Shown in pieces: positions 44,400 through 56,120 of a stretch of 64,000 nucleotides of DNA (positions are counted from its first letter, which is position 1; every line of letters starts with the position of its first letter). Below the pieces are notes generated by a model. That model had not been told where the DNA came from and did not search any database. It saw only the letters and a program-made list of their open reading frames with translations. Origin of the DNA: Rostrohypoxylon terebratum (Eukaryota > Ascomycota > Sordariomycetes > Xylariales > Hypoxylaceae); contig MU385870.1 of assembly GCA_022497145.1 (NCBI GenBank), positions 132,629-196,628 of the forward strand, in the 5' to 3' direction. The position numbers and the translations under genes were made by a program.

Positions 44400-46342
44400 A
44401 TGAACAACGGAAGCTCCCTTAATCTTGCATTAGCAAGACGCAAGCCGCCTTCAAGATCTTGCAAGGAAGTATGTAGCAGTTTTATTTCCCCGACTCAAAC
44501 CCTTGTATATTAAATTTATGCGAACCATTACTGACTACTACAACCTAAGTGTCACCGACGAAAGCTCAAATGTGATAGAGCTCAGACTTGTTCGAACTGT
44601 CTTCGTGGGTGTATTACGTGTGTGTATACGAATGAGCCTATCCGCCGAGACCGGAAATCCAAACACCGTGTTCAGGAGGATACAACGCCTGTACTGCAGC
44701 CACATCCAGGTCGGTTGTTAGCGGGAAAACACGGGAAGAGCCGTCTGCTGAGGGACACGTGTTGGGCACGGCCCTGCATAGAGGTTTGTATTCTCCTCAA
44801 ATTCGTTACCATGTTCATCAAGTAAATATTATTATTGAGGCAGCTAGTCGATACCAGTAGCAGTCAAGATGATCCTGCATATTGCTTCGGTTCATCGTCA
44901 ACTAGAATTCTGTTTCATGAAAGCTTTCTATTTCGAGCAACAGCACCTCAAGTCCAGACGGAAATTGTGAATCCTCCTCTCTACCAGATACGCCAATTAT
45001 GGGAGATTTATGTTCACAACGTTGATCCGCTTGTCAAGATTCTTCACAAGCCCAGCGTTGAGCGAGTCCTAGATGACTTATCATCGAATAGAGATAGGTC
45101 TAGCCCTGAATTACGAGCCTTACTACTAGCTATATGTTACGCTGCAGTGTCATCTCTCCCATCATTCCAAGTGAGGGCTGAATTTGCCTTCGACTCCGAT
45201 AGTTATGTTGCCTCTTTCAGAAGTGCCCTCGAGAAAGCCTTGGCAGATGCACAACTATCTCAGACGCATGACTTGCGAGTCCTTCAAGCTTTCATAATAT
45301 ATCTGGTACAGAGTTTCCAACGATGAATTACATTTCGAATGCTTACAAGCTTTTGATCCAGACATGTCTTCCTAGAAAGGAAGCTCGCAGCATTTATCTC
45401 CAAGCCTCCTTAGCAGTTCGAATTTCGAGGGCAATGGGATTACACCGCGATGGCACAATCTTCGAATTATCTCCGTTCGAAACGGAAATGCGACGACGAC
45501 TCTGGTGGTATTTGTGTATATTGGATTGGCGTGCTGCGGAAGATGCAGATTTAGAAATCACGATTATGCCGTCGAGTTTCGATACGAAGATACCTCTGAA
45601 CATCAACGATAACGATATGGACCCGGGATCTTCTAGTATTCAAGGGCGTCACGATTACACCGAAATGGTGTTTTCTTTGATAAGATTTGAAGCATGGTCT
45701 CTCATAGCTGCATGGAGTAACGCGAGCATGCCATTCCCCGTCCAGAAACCGATCGGAATCGAAGAGAAGAAAATAGCAATAGATCAACTATCAAGTCACC
45801 TGAAAGATACATACCTAAGCCTTTGTTATCAAAACCCTACCCCATTTACCCGATTGCTACTCATGATAACACCACTGCTCGTTGCAAAATTGAATCTCCT
45901 TGCGTTATATCCAGCTTATTGCGACAGAATTAACGCAGATACGACATTGGCATCTGAGGATAAGGACAAACTCTTCAAGTCTACCATTGACCTTCTTGAG
46001 TTTGAGCAAGTTCTGGGAGCTGATTGTGAATTAATAGGATGGCATTGGTTCTTTGCTAATGCTCATATTCAGTGGCACGCAATGTCCTTGGCCCTCTCTG
46101 AATTATGCGTTCGTGTTGAAGGAGAAATCGAATACATGGCCTGGGACGTCATTGAGCGTGTATTCCCATCTACCTCGGTGGAATCAGAGAGAGGAGACCA
46201 GAATGTTTGGGAACCGTTACAAGGGTTGAAGCAGAAGGCGTTGAATGCCCGATACCTCTCTATGTCGCAACTTTCTACCATGTTTCCATCGGACACTGAC
46301 GATTTTGTATTCGATGGTTTTACACTGGATTGGATCAGATGA
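44400..46342 (+). CDS. Zn2Cys6 transcription factor with fungal-specific domain
   Basis: Four exons are inferred: 44400-44468, 44550-44783, 44844-45305 and 45362-46342, giving 581 residues. The zinc cluster is split by the first intron: C21-x2-C24-x6-C31-x5-C37-x2-C40-x6-C47, with RKPPSRSCKE before the splice and CHRRKLKCDRAQTCSNC after it. The linker keeps GRLLAGKHGKSRLLRD in frame, a segment typical of this subfamily. The regulatory domain has YVHNVDPLVKILHKPSVERV and, after the 56-nt third intron, AVRISRAMGLHRDG and SPFETEMRRRLWWYLCILD, the signature of fungal_trans factors. The assembly differs from a simple open-frame reading, in which the zinc cluster would appear missing. It faces the monooxygenase gene. 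Confidence 0.88.
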
Positions 46343-46576
46343 CGCTAGGCGATCATCACTATTGTACCTAGCCCTCGAGTACTTAATTATAGAGGAAGTC
46401 CCAATTCCTTACCTATTATATATGAAAAATTCATTCAGAGAATGATGTATCTAGTCGAACCAATAATTTCACGAATGTTCACCGGGATGGATATCGATGA
46501 TGGAATTCAATTTTATTCATAGCGACTTTACTGGCTAGACCATTACGGCGCACAACAAAAAAAGTACCTAACTGTC

Positions 46577-48097
46577 CTATTCTCTCACTTGAGCTTCATT
46601 TCCCACCTGAACTTCAATGTCAGTTTGTACGTGAATATTACCAGGTGGTAGGCCACGATCGGATATTTGATTGGCACGAGTTATGTCATATGTACTTGAT
46701 AAATACGTGCGCTCAGGTTTGTTATTGTTGTCCGTTGCTTGATCGTGACGTTGCCATTGCGTGTGGTCGGAGGTAATTTCACGCTCACTAATCCCTGAGC
46801 TTGAGTTCCCTATAATTTCGACGCTATTCAAGGGTATGCCGTCGTCGTGCGTAGTAGTACCCATCTTAGAGGCGTCGAGAGTTGTCCATATATGATTCAG
46901 ACTAACAACGCGCTTAAACCCCCGGGAGCTTTGTTGTCCGGACGAGTCCTGACCCCTGTCCCTATCATATATGTAGCCGTTATTTCTAGCGTTGCTTCGA
47001 AGCTTTTTAGCTATCTGGGGCACTATGACCGGTACGCAGGCACAGACCACCGCCGTTGTCTCTTCAGCGGCGGTAAGGATCAGAAATACGGCGACACCAT
47101 CTACAAGTATGGTATTAGTATAATTGCGGGTTGTGTACAGTTAACTTGGTACTCACAACTTGGGTCGGATTTATCGTCAGTATCGATGATGAGTGCGAGC
47201 ACCCGGGCTAGTTCTAACAGAGCGGCAACAAGACCAATACCGAATACTGCCATGAGTCCTCGCTTTTTAGTCTTGTCAAGTCTCAGCTTCGAGATAGCCC
47301 AGATTGGCAGGGCTAGTAGGCCGGCATCCGAGATAAGGCTAAATATCACCGGTAAGGCGACATGAAGAACACTCGTTGCATCGCACTGTCCTTCCTTGCC
47401 TCCAGGAACAGGTTTGTGAAACCTCGCATAATACTGAAGAAAGTACCATTCCACTGGTTTGCATTGAAACAGGTAAAAGGCGGTGCCACCGAAGAACCAG
47501 AGGATTATGTAGACAAAGTTGATCCACCAGAATATGAGTAGGCTCCGGTTCGATACAAGGAATAGTCGTTTGTAGAAGAAGAGCAGTGTCATTTTGATAC
47601 AGACAAAAAAACTGCACATCAGGACCATAGTAATCCAAACATGCTTTCCCATGTGATACAGTCAGCTATTAGTTGCATTAAAATCCGAGCAGATAGCCCC
47701 TGACGTACCCTAAATGTCTTCGACAGGTTCGATGGATAATCAGGATCCCGGTCATTTATTGTATATGTGTGAAGACCAAGTCCGTAGTGAGTCGCTACCA
47801 TCAGGTTTGCTATAATGACATTGACCAATATCTGGATATCAGGATTAGTTGCAGATCACGTTTACAGAAGTGCAGAAGAGGAATCTTCAAGGCAGAACTC
47901 ACCCCACTTAGAATGATCGATACATCCTCAGCCACAACTCGTGAGCGAGTCGCTACAGAACTCCACGTTCCCCATAGTCTACCAGCGATAGCCACGTCAT
48001 TGATAACAAGGAATATAATTAAGCAGCTCCATAAGGCTGGTTGTCTGGTGTTATTGAAATGAGCCTCCTGCTCTGGGGTGGGCTCTGGTTGTGGCAT
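46577..48097 (-). CDS. rhodopsin-domain (Pth11-like) integral membrane protein
   Basis: Four exons are inferred: 48097-47903, 47831-47709, 47643-47157 and 47100-46577, giving 442 residues. Seven hydrophobic segments are visible, from ALWSCLIIFLVINDVAIAGR through KMTLLFFYKRLF, FWWINFVYIILWFFGGTAFY, LPVIFSLISDAGLLALPIW and VAVFLILTAAEETTAVVCAC. The motif FQCKPVEWYF and the helix with SDAGLLALPIW are family hallmarks of the fungal SAT4/rhodopsin-domain proteins. The C-terminus of about 150 residues is cytosolic, charged and Ser/Thr-rich. There is no CFEM domain. These proteins are proposed G-protein-coupled surface sensors in several fungi, but the ligand is unknown. The true start is the ATG at 48097. 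Confidence 0.85.
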
Positions 48098-49947
48098 CAC
48101 ACAATGCGTAGTCCTCGGTCGTCTCTTCGTTTTTCGTATTTCATATTCAGAAAGGCGACGATATCTTTGGTAATTAAGGGCTGGGAACTCAGATGACCGC
48201 AGATGACAAACCCTTTTACTTAGATATATTAATAAACAGGGTTTTCAATATACACGAGGCTCCAGAGACATCGGTAGACAGTATGATTATTTGCACTTTC
48301 ATTTTTTTTTCTTGTAGTAGCAATGCGCATGGCTCATAAGAGTAGGTGTCACACGTAGGATGGTGGCGTAGCAAGCTGATAGCAGATTCACTGTTGGCTC
48401 GTTGCTTCTGTCTCTCTCACAGGCACGCCACGGAGAATCAGCACTATTAAATGTTGCACTTTTCGGAGTACGGCCTAATAGCCAGATAGGGAAGCACGAT
48501 CCAAAGATATCAGCCAAGCTTCTCGATGCAGAATGATCCGCGGCTCAACACACGACGCCACTGTTCGTCCATGGCCATCACACGGTTGAACAGATAGCAC
48601 AATCGAGTGTTGTAGACAAACAATGGAATAATCTTTGACATTGATATTTTCTGAAGGCATGTCTTCCCCGAAACCTAATAATAGACAAACTTCCTCAATG
48701 CTAGGTAGGTTAAGTTCCTATAAAGTGTAGCTCGATAAACAAGAAGAGGCTCTTGCAAATGCAAATAACTAGGTAGGTTAAGTAGCTTGGCTTAGTCGGC
48801 GAAAAGGGCGGAGTCGATTGGCCATTTGTTAATAGTGATTGTCCAGCTACAGGCGTGTGAGCATTAGGTAGGTAGGTTAGTAGGGCCGTGATCGTCAATG
48901 GTGGTTACACGAGTTAATATGGATAGAAGCTAGGGAAGACGAACGATTGGCCCATCTAGAACTTGGGAGACCAGTTCACAGCGAAGATGGCTCATTCGGG
49001 ACTTGTCCTGTTAATTACCACAAGTATCAGATTGATACTACTAAATGCCGCAAGGGCCATTTAGCACCAACTTCGAGCCCTCATCCTATCCATGGATGCT
49101 ATTAATACAACGCCAACAGATGCAGTCGAGTGAGACATGTGTCACATTAGTATTCGGCGATACCTTTAATATAAGTGCTCGGATATAATAACCTAAATCC
49201 GGAGAATAATAGAAATTGCTTTCGATTTTATCGGTTTTCGTCAATCGCGCAAACAAAGACGGCACACTTTTCTCGCCACCGAAGAGGATAGACGGGAGCC
49301 TGCTTAAGCCATGTTAATGTGTGTTAATGTATGAACGTGAAAAGGAGTTTGGCGGCGGAGAGGCGTCGGTTTCGTCCAATCATGTGAAGGCCGAGCTCAC
49401 GGAGACGATCGGGGAAGGAGGAGCCATGATTAGATATGATTGGGTCGACCTGGAGGTCGTGAGTCAAGGTAAAGCGCGACCTAAGCCTCTTTCCCACCTT
49501 TCCCACATACCTGCTAGTATGTAGTAGAATCCTAGATGGACCGCATATTTATCATTCCCCCCTAGAGTATTTTAGGAATTGATTGGCCGGGGTGCGATCG
49601 TGATCATCTACTATGTAGGACTTAAGTTGTACAACCAACATCAATAATTGGCTGAATAATTGGCAACATAGCCTTAGCACAAAGAAACCAAACCGCCAAT
49701 TTTTTTCTTTTTTCTGCGACGTCGGCGAATACTCGACACTCAAAATCTGGTTTCCTTCCATTTCGTCTTTTCTAATGTGGTCTTCTTAAATTATTGCCTT
49801 CCAAGGTTCTTCTTCCCACCATCTATCGTACGTACCTCAATTTGTGGTACGTTGTGTCTCAGGTGGTTGCATATCCGCACCGACAGACCGAGTTCTTCTT
49901 CCGCTTCGATTTCTTTTTGATTTCTTTTTTTTTTCATCTGAGGGGCC
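48098..49947. promoter_or_regulatory. divergent upstream region, rhodopsin-domain gene and MFS gene
   Basis: 1.85 kb without a supported gene. It carries several ACTAGGTAGGTTAAG-type repeats near 48700-48782 and a CTACTATGTA motif at 49608-49617. The right end, before the transporter ATG, is pyrimidine-rich (TTTCTTTTTTTTTTCATC near 49920-49940). Confidence 0.5.
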
Positions 49948-51729
49948 ATGCCTAACGAGAAGACGACCTCCACTTCGGAGGCGGACGAGGCTGTTGCCGC
50001 ACCAAGCAGTGACTTGCAGTTTCAAGATGTCGGTCTCCATGAAGGCTACACCCACGCGCAGGAGACTCGCGTGGTCAAGAAGTTGGATTGGAACTTGATG
50101 ACGCTCTTCTTCGTTTTATGTAAGTAATGCGGTTTTTATACGTATTCCTTTTTAGTGGATTGAAATAATATCAGATCGCCAAGCAACGTGCTGACAAGAT
50201 CCTTGCATCGCCAAGACATGTTGGCGTTCCTAGATCGAGGAAACATAGGAAACGCTAGAATTGCGGGCATGGCCAAGGACCTCGAACTTGACGGCAATCG
50301 GTATCAGTGGCTACTCAACATCTTTTACATCACCTACGTTCTGTTTGAATTCGGCGTCCTGCTATGGAAGGTTTTCCCTCCTCACATCGTCGGCGCAGGT
50401 GTCGTGTTTCTATGGTGAGTCCCATAGTCTATCTACCCTATCTAGGACCTAGGTTACCCTATCCACTCCCAACATCCTTGACTAACCTCTCACAGGGGCT
50501 TTATCGCCACCGTGCAAGCTGGTGTTCACAGTTGGAATGGCGAGATGGCTTTGAGGTTCTTTCTTGGCGCCTTTGAAGCATGGTATGCGTAAGTGACGAA
50601 CTATACTTACGTAATCCTAAACTTGTGATGCTAACATTGGACAGACCTGGTATCATCTATCTCCTCTCATTCTTTTATCTTCGACATGAGATCGGTTTCC
50701 GATGCGGTATCTTTGCGTCGGCAGCCCCGTTAGCTTCGACCTTTGCGGGTGCTCTAGCCTATGGTATCACCAGCGGACACTCCCATCTGGCCAACTGGCG
50801 TCTGCTCTTCCTCGTGGAAGGAATACCGACCATGCTCATGTCCATCTTTGCCTTCTTCTTCATCCCTGATTCTCCCGAGAAGGCCAGATTCCTCACTTCG
50901 GAGGAAAAGGATATTGTGAGGGCCAGGGCCATGCGCCAGGTTGGTACCGACGCAAACGCGAGGATTGGAGGTTTCAGCATCAAGGAACTTCTCCCTGTCT
51001 TCATTGATGCTAAGGCATGGCTTTGTGGACTGATGTATTTCTGTGGCAATGTCACGTATTCCAGCTTGCCTGTTTTCCTCCCAACCATTCTCGAGGATAT
51101 GGGTTATACTGCCATTAATGCCCAAGGATTATCCGCGCCTCCGTCATTTTCGGCATTCTTGTTTGCCTTGATCACAACCTGGATCGCAGACAAGACTCAG
51201 CAGCGATGCCTTGTCATTATGGTCACTTCGATCGTGGGCGGAGTTGGATACATCATCCTCGCTACAGTTGACACAGTCGGTGTCCGCTATTTTGCCACCT
51301 TTTTGGCTTCAGCTGGTGTATTTTCTACCATCCCCAATATCCTTGGTATAACTCTTAGTAAGTGTCCCCTACTATCCCTCAGATCTCAGAGGATTACGTA
51401 TATATTAACAATTCTGATTAGACAACCAAGGCAGCGACACTCGACGAGGTGGTTCTATCGTGTTAATCAACCTAATCGGTCAATGCGGTTCGTTCCTAGG
51501 AAACAATATTTTCCCCACCAGACAGGCTCCCCGATACGTTGAGGGTATGGCCGTCTGCGCCGCCCTCATGTTCTTCTCGGCTCTCCTTGCGCTTTCCCAG
51601 CGATTACTTCTCATGTGGGAGAATTCTAGACTTGATCGCAAGTACGGTCATATCACGAACAGAATGGACGACAAATCAAAGGTCGCTGCCCAGGAGAACT
51701 ACGGCCCGAACTTTCGATACGTCCTTTAG
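49948..51729 (+). CDS. MFS transporter, allantoate/anion:cation symporter (Dal5-like) family
   Basis: A plasma-membrane proton symporter of the ACS branch of the major facilitator superfamily, whose fungal members carry allantoate, nicotinate, pantothenate or aromatic acids. Five exons are inferred: 49948-50119, 50216-50414, 50496-50588, 50645-51357 and 51422-51729, giving 494 residues. The N-terminal tail is hydrophilic. The family signature LDRGNIGNARIAGM follows helix 1, rebuilt by the first splice (FFVLYMLAFLDRG). Also typical are LSFFYLRHEIGFR and WRLLFLVEGIPTMLMSI before helix 6 and the central IPDSPEKARFLTSEEK loop. After the last intron NNQGSDTRRGGSIVLINLIG continues the second half. 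Twelve membrane segments are plausible. The substrate is unknown. Confidence 0.92.
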
Positions 51730-52221
51730 AATGATGTACTATGGTTCATGTATCCTTGCCAAGGCAAGATTTACATACCCTTTTTTCTCGTTGATCGTGG
51801 ACTAGATGATTTTAATAGGCCAAAAGACTAGTGGACCTTATAAGATTAGATAAATGCATGAGATGGATGGGGACGATAATAAAAAAGTTATGCTGAATGT
51901 AATAATAGTCTCCAAACATGCTTCTTAGGATTCGAGGATTTAAAAGTCTTGACTTAATTGCTATAAAGCCTCTCTATGTATTTTTTCACGAGAACTATCA
52001 ATGTTTTTCTTGCAGGAAATTTTCAAACATGACTACTACTTAAAATTAGAAAATAATTAGAGCCATTTCCACACAAACACAGCATGAAGTTGAATCAAAT
52101 GAATTTGATACACCTCGAGATCTCAACCGGTGCTGGAATTTTGCTGGGTATTGTTACTAGCCATTATTTCTATTGTTACCCGTTTTTATCTTATTGTCTG
52201 TCCATGACTGACTTTTCTTAG
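51730..52221. other. convergent intergenic region
   Basis: The AT-rich 3' flanks of the transporter and dehydrogenase genes. No feature of note. Confidence 0.45.
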
Positions 52222-53527
52222 TTATTTGCCCCCAGTATTTAGAGGGCTCTTGGGGTCGAATACATCGGTTGTGATCACCTCGGGGTACTTAATGCCACCT
52301 TGCTTGAGAGCTTCTTCCATGACTTCCATGATGACTATGCTTTCAGACCAGGGTAGAGTGGCGCTTTCCTTCTTCCCGTCCCGAATGCACCTGGCGCACT
52401 CATCTGCCTCCCAGAACATACCGTGGCCCCAGTTCGTCGCAGGGTCCTTGGGTATTGGGCAGTCGACAACCTCAACGTTGCCACTTGAATCTGGCTTGAC
52501 AATCCTGTACTGTAGAGGGCGGTAGGCCGGACCCATGACTTGGATCTCACCCTTGGGACCTTGGATCTTGATAGCGGGGCCAGCGCTGTTGTGTCCGTCG
52601 ATATCAGTAGGAACTCGCAAACCCGTCATGGCGACTCCCATGCTCTTGTGTTTCGAGAATTGCAGGATGATGTTGGTCATCTCATCAGCTCCTGTACTGT
52701 ACTTGTTCATGGCCGCTATAGTTCTCGGCGGCTCCTTTTCTGCCTCAGGTTGAAGATGATACAGGAACTGAAATAGCCACGTTAGGGAGTAGATGCCCAA
52801 ATCTAACAATGCGCCACCTGCTAGGTCCGGGTTCACCATCCGGTGTTCATTAGGGAAGGTAAGGGTACCGTTAGGCCCGTCATTTCCAACAGAGTTGTCG
52901 GCTTGACAGAACAAGTAAGTTTATGATTCTAACAAAGTTGTGTAGACGACTTATGAGAACCTACCAATAACTCGATACACAGGTCCGATGAGTCCGGATG
53001 AGACCATTTCTCGTAGTTTAATGCTCAGAGGGAAATATCTTGTCCAGACGGCTTCCATGAAGAATAGGTTCTTGGCTTTAGCAGTCTCAACGAGCTTCCG
53101 CGCCTGTGCAGCATTTACAGTGAGAGCTTTCTCACATAGAACGTTCTTGCCGGCTTCCAGGGCTAGCATGGCATTCTGGAAATGATGGCTGTGGGGCGTG
53201 GCAACGTAGACGATCTCAACGTCCGGATCATTCACTAACTCGGCATAAGAACCGTATGCCTTTGCGCCAGCCGGAGCTTTTACCTTCTCAAGGAAAGATT
53301 CGGCACTCGCTTTGGATGAAGAGGAGGCGACGGCCACTACCTTGTGGGCGACATCGTGAACATCACGGCATGCGGGGTTAGTAAGGAGGTCCTTGGTGAA
53401 GGCTATTGAGATATGTTTTTAATTATGAGTCTTATCAACCGATATTGAGTGTATGGGATGGCCTACTTTGAGCAATGCCACCAGTGGCTAGGATACCCCA
53501 TTTTATGGTGAAAGGTTGTGAAGCCAT
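52222..53527 (-). CDS. Gfo/Idh/MocA dehydrogenase (dihydrodiol / D-xylose dehydrogenase-like)
   Basis: An NAD(P)-dependent oxidoreductase. Three exons are inferred: 53527-53467, 53402-52965 and 52901-52222, giving 392 residues, the usual length. The Rossmann start is WGILATGGIAQTF at residues 10-22. The family segment YVATPHSHHFQNAMLALEAG is followed by VLCEKALTVNAAQA, whose CEK lysine is the expected catalytic residue. Then WTRYFPLSIKLREMV and, after the second splice, ADNSVGNDGP, typical of the xylose/dihydrodiol dehydrogenase branch, with GGALLDLGIYSL. The C-terminal half holds the beta-sheet domain. The enzyme may oxidise a sugar or trans-dihydrodiol; the substrate cannot be told. It faces the aldo-keto reductase gene across a 1.6-kb region that contains a MITE-like element. 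Confidence 0.92.
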
Positions 53528-55122
53528 GTTGAGGTGTTAGATGGTGCCGTGTAGGAAGTTGGAGAGAGGGTTGAAGCAATAGCGCACGAAATGCAATAGC
53601 AAGTCGTCAGAGTCGTCAGCTCTAGCTCTAAGGAACTTAAAATCTTTAAATATGCGATAATCATGAGACTAGGGGCAATGATGAATAATATTCCGACGTT
53701 ATCTTTTAAGATGACCCGGGAGTTCTTTCTACGTTGAGGGTCCAAGTCAGAGGTGGGATAGCGGGGTAGCTAAAGGTTACCTATAGTGTACACTACCTTA
53801 CAGGCAGAATCCAGATGTCCGACCGATATATCTCCTTTAATTTGGGAAAGTACATATAACAGTTTGCAACCGCCCAGTGCTACCGAGACATCTGGGCAGT
53901 TAATCTCATCTATGAGACGGGCCTTCGTACTTGATTTCTTATACACGTGTGTTAATCTCCGATGATCTCAAACGTGCACTTATGACATATGTACATTGTA
54001 GGTACTGGTAGGTACATATGTACATATGTATAGTACCTGGGAGCTGGAAATTCGGGAAATATATTCCGGTTTAGAGGCTACTTTTCTAGGTCAATTGAGA
54101 TATGTAAAGTTCAACGTCATCCATAAGTGGTGTGAAAGTATATTAGTACTGGCTACGTAAAGCTCGCCCTTATACCCTAAAGGGTACTGCGCTTCAAATT
54201 AATTACCTAACTACCTAAATTACAAGTAAGTAGCATAATACCTTTCTCTAAGAAGATCCCTAGTAGAGACATGTAAGTAGGCTACTGTTAAAACAATACT
54301 TAAGACTATTAAGGGAATATTAATATCATCAGGTATTTCGCTAATAACCTGCACTTTAGCCAATTAAAGCGCAGTATCCGTAAGGGTAGGGCCGGAGAGC
54401 CCTTGCACAGCCAGTACTATAATACCCCGCGTTTGAGGCGGTTATATGAAAAGTCATAGGCCAAAAGTGGACCATGATATGTCCGATCTCCGATTCGAAT
54501 ATGTCCAATAATATTACAAGTAAACCTCATGAGGCTAATTACCTAAGGATCCTAGGCTCTTAGGACCTAGGTAAGCCTCAACATGGGTCATGGGTAATAA
54601 TAAGACGCCGAGACTGAATATATCCTCAAAAATCGCACATTATAATTTATTTTCATAACGAAAGCTCAATCACACAACCACCTCAAACCATTAGTATGTA
54701 GGTATCTACCTATACCTAGGACCTAGGTACATTTTTGGCCTTCGGTCGACTACAGGTAAGTACACCGTCAGTATCCGCTTAGTTATCCGCTTAGTAGGCA
54801 AGTCCGAGGCAAGTAGTACTAGGTAGTTGTATAGTTTGGTAGAACAACACCTCTGGTTACAATGAACCTTATCATACCGACCTTAGGGCGAGAAAGTGAT
54901 ATAATAGTATTACCGAGTAACAAGAGCGACCGGTCAAACAGAACCCAATCCATGATGGTGTCCATGTGTGCGACGAAGTGGAAATTGCGACCGTTCGACT
55001 TTGTGACACGATTCCCACCGCTACCGTCTATCAGAGCATCATCTATAATGCGCGGTAAACGATCCTTAAGCTTTAATTATCATGGACGACTTATATATTC
55101 ATCGAATTACCAAATCTCTGGC
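53528..55122. other. divergent upstream region with an inverted-repeat element
   Basis: 1.6 kb between the dehydrogenase and reductase genes. It contains palindromic runs of TACATATGTACATATGTA at about 54013-54030, a MITE-like element at 54146-54417, and a CTAGGACCTAGG-type palindrome at 54714-54729. The reductase frame is open upstream to an ATG at 54862, but that added N-terminus has no family character. Confidence 0.5.
54146..54417. mobile_element. MITE-like element with about 60-bp inverted repeats and TA flanks
   Basis: The left end reads GTACTGGCTACGTAAAGC and continues to TACCCTAAAGGGTACTGCGC. The right end, reverse-complemented, reads GTACTGGCTGTGCAAGGGC and continues to TACCCTTACGGATACTGCGC. 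Similarity covers about 55-60 bases per arm with mismatches and small gaps. Both ends are next to TA (54144-54145 and 54418-54419). The 272-bp element has no coding capacity. This matches a non-autonomous derivative of a Tc1/mariner or pogo-type transposon. Confidence 0.7.
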
Positions 55123-56120
55123 ATGAGATTCCTGGCTATGGATAGCAATAGCCAAGTTGCCGAAACAGCGCCGATGCCAAAAATAATGTATGGAACGGCG
55201 TGGAAGGGCGCTGAAACTAGTAATTGTGTCTATCAGGCTTTGAAAGCCGGGTTCCGAGGAATTGACACTGCGGCTCAACCCCTTCACTACAAGGAGAACT
55301 TCGTCGGGCTGGCTGTGAGACGAGCGATAAGAGAGGGTATTGTAAAGCGGAATGAAATATTCGTGCGTCGCATTATATCTATAACCATGCCTAGTAACCA
55401 GTTTAGTAAAAGCAACTGATGGCAAGTTTATAGATACAAACAAAGTTTACTCCTCCATGGAGCCAGGACCTGAGTCAAACTCTTCCCTACGATCCAAAGG
55501 CGCCGATAGCCAAACAGATCCACGACTCCATAACCCAGTCGCTTCGAACTTTCGACTGCACAAATTTTGAAGAGCCGTATATCGATAGCTTGGTTCTACA
55601 CACGCCATATCCCACGATTGAAGACACGATCACGGCCTGGAAAACACTTGAGATGTATGTACCGTATCAAATCAAACAGTTGGGAATATCCAACGCATCT
55701 CTTCGAGACGTCGAAATGCTATGTACCCTGCCCGAGATTACCGTCCGCCCGTCTTGTGTACAGAATCGGTTTTACTGGCAGACTCTATGGGAAAAGGATT
55801 TGCGGGCCTACTTGCGTGAGGAGGGAATCGTTTTCCAGGCATTTTGGATCTTGTCTGCGAATCAAGAGTTGCACGGTCTTCAATGTGTGCATACGATCTC
55901 TAGTTACGCGGGTGTTGGAAAGCCGGCCGCGTTGTATTCGCTCGTGCTCGGCCTCAGGGGTACGGCAGTTTTAAATGGAAGCAGACAGGAAGCGCACATG
56001 AAAGAAGATATAGAGGGAATCCGGAAAATAGAGGAGTGGGCACAGAGTGAGAAAGGCAAGCCGACTTGGTTAGATTGTTTAGAAGAGTTCAAGTATTATG
56101 TCGGGGACGAGGCATTGTAG
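55123..56120 (+). CDS. aldo-keto reductase
   Basis: Two exons, 55123-55362 and 55434-56120, give 308 residues, matching the short fungal AKR clade. The catalytic tetrad is present: Asp48 and Tyr56 in GIDTAAQPLHYKEN, Lys84 in IQTKFTPP directly after the splice, and His136 in LVLHTPYPT. The 71-nt intron has donor GTGCGT and acceptor TTATAG; it removes an in-frame TGA, so the gene only seems broken if the intron is ignored. Later segments QLGISNASLRDVEML, QNRFYWQTLWEKDLRAY and EGIVFQAFWILSAN are typical. ATGs at 55123 or 55138 fit the family start; an ATG at 54862 would add 87 residues without family character. The likely role is NADPH-dependent reduction of a carbonyl in the accessory pathway. 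Confidence 0.85.

Noticed and set aside
44835..46342. Regulator without zinc cluster and split at about 45310
   Set aside because: Introns at 44469-44549, 44784-44843 and 45306-45361 give one continuous 581-residue protein with an intact Zn2Cys6 cluster.
46847..47365. Plus-strand frame opposite the rhodopsin-domain gene
   Set aside because: No motif; the minus strand has seven helices and consistent splice phases.
54862..56120. Aldo-keto reductase looks like a pseudogene broken into two frames
   Set aside because: A 71-nt intron with donor GTGCGT and a normal acceptor joins the frames in phase and restores IQTKF with the catalytic lysine.
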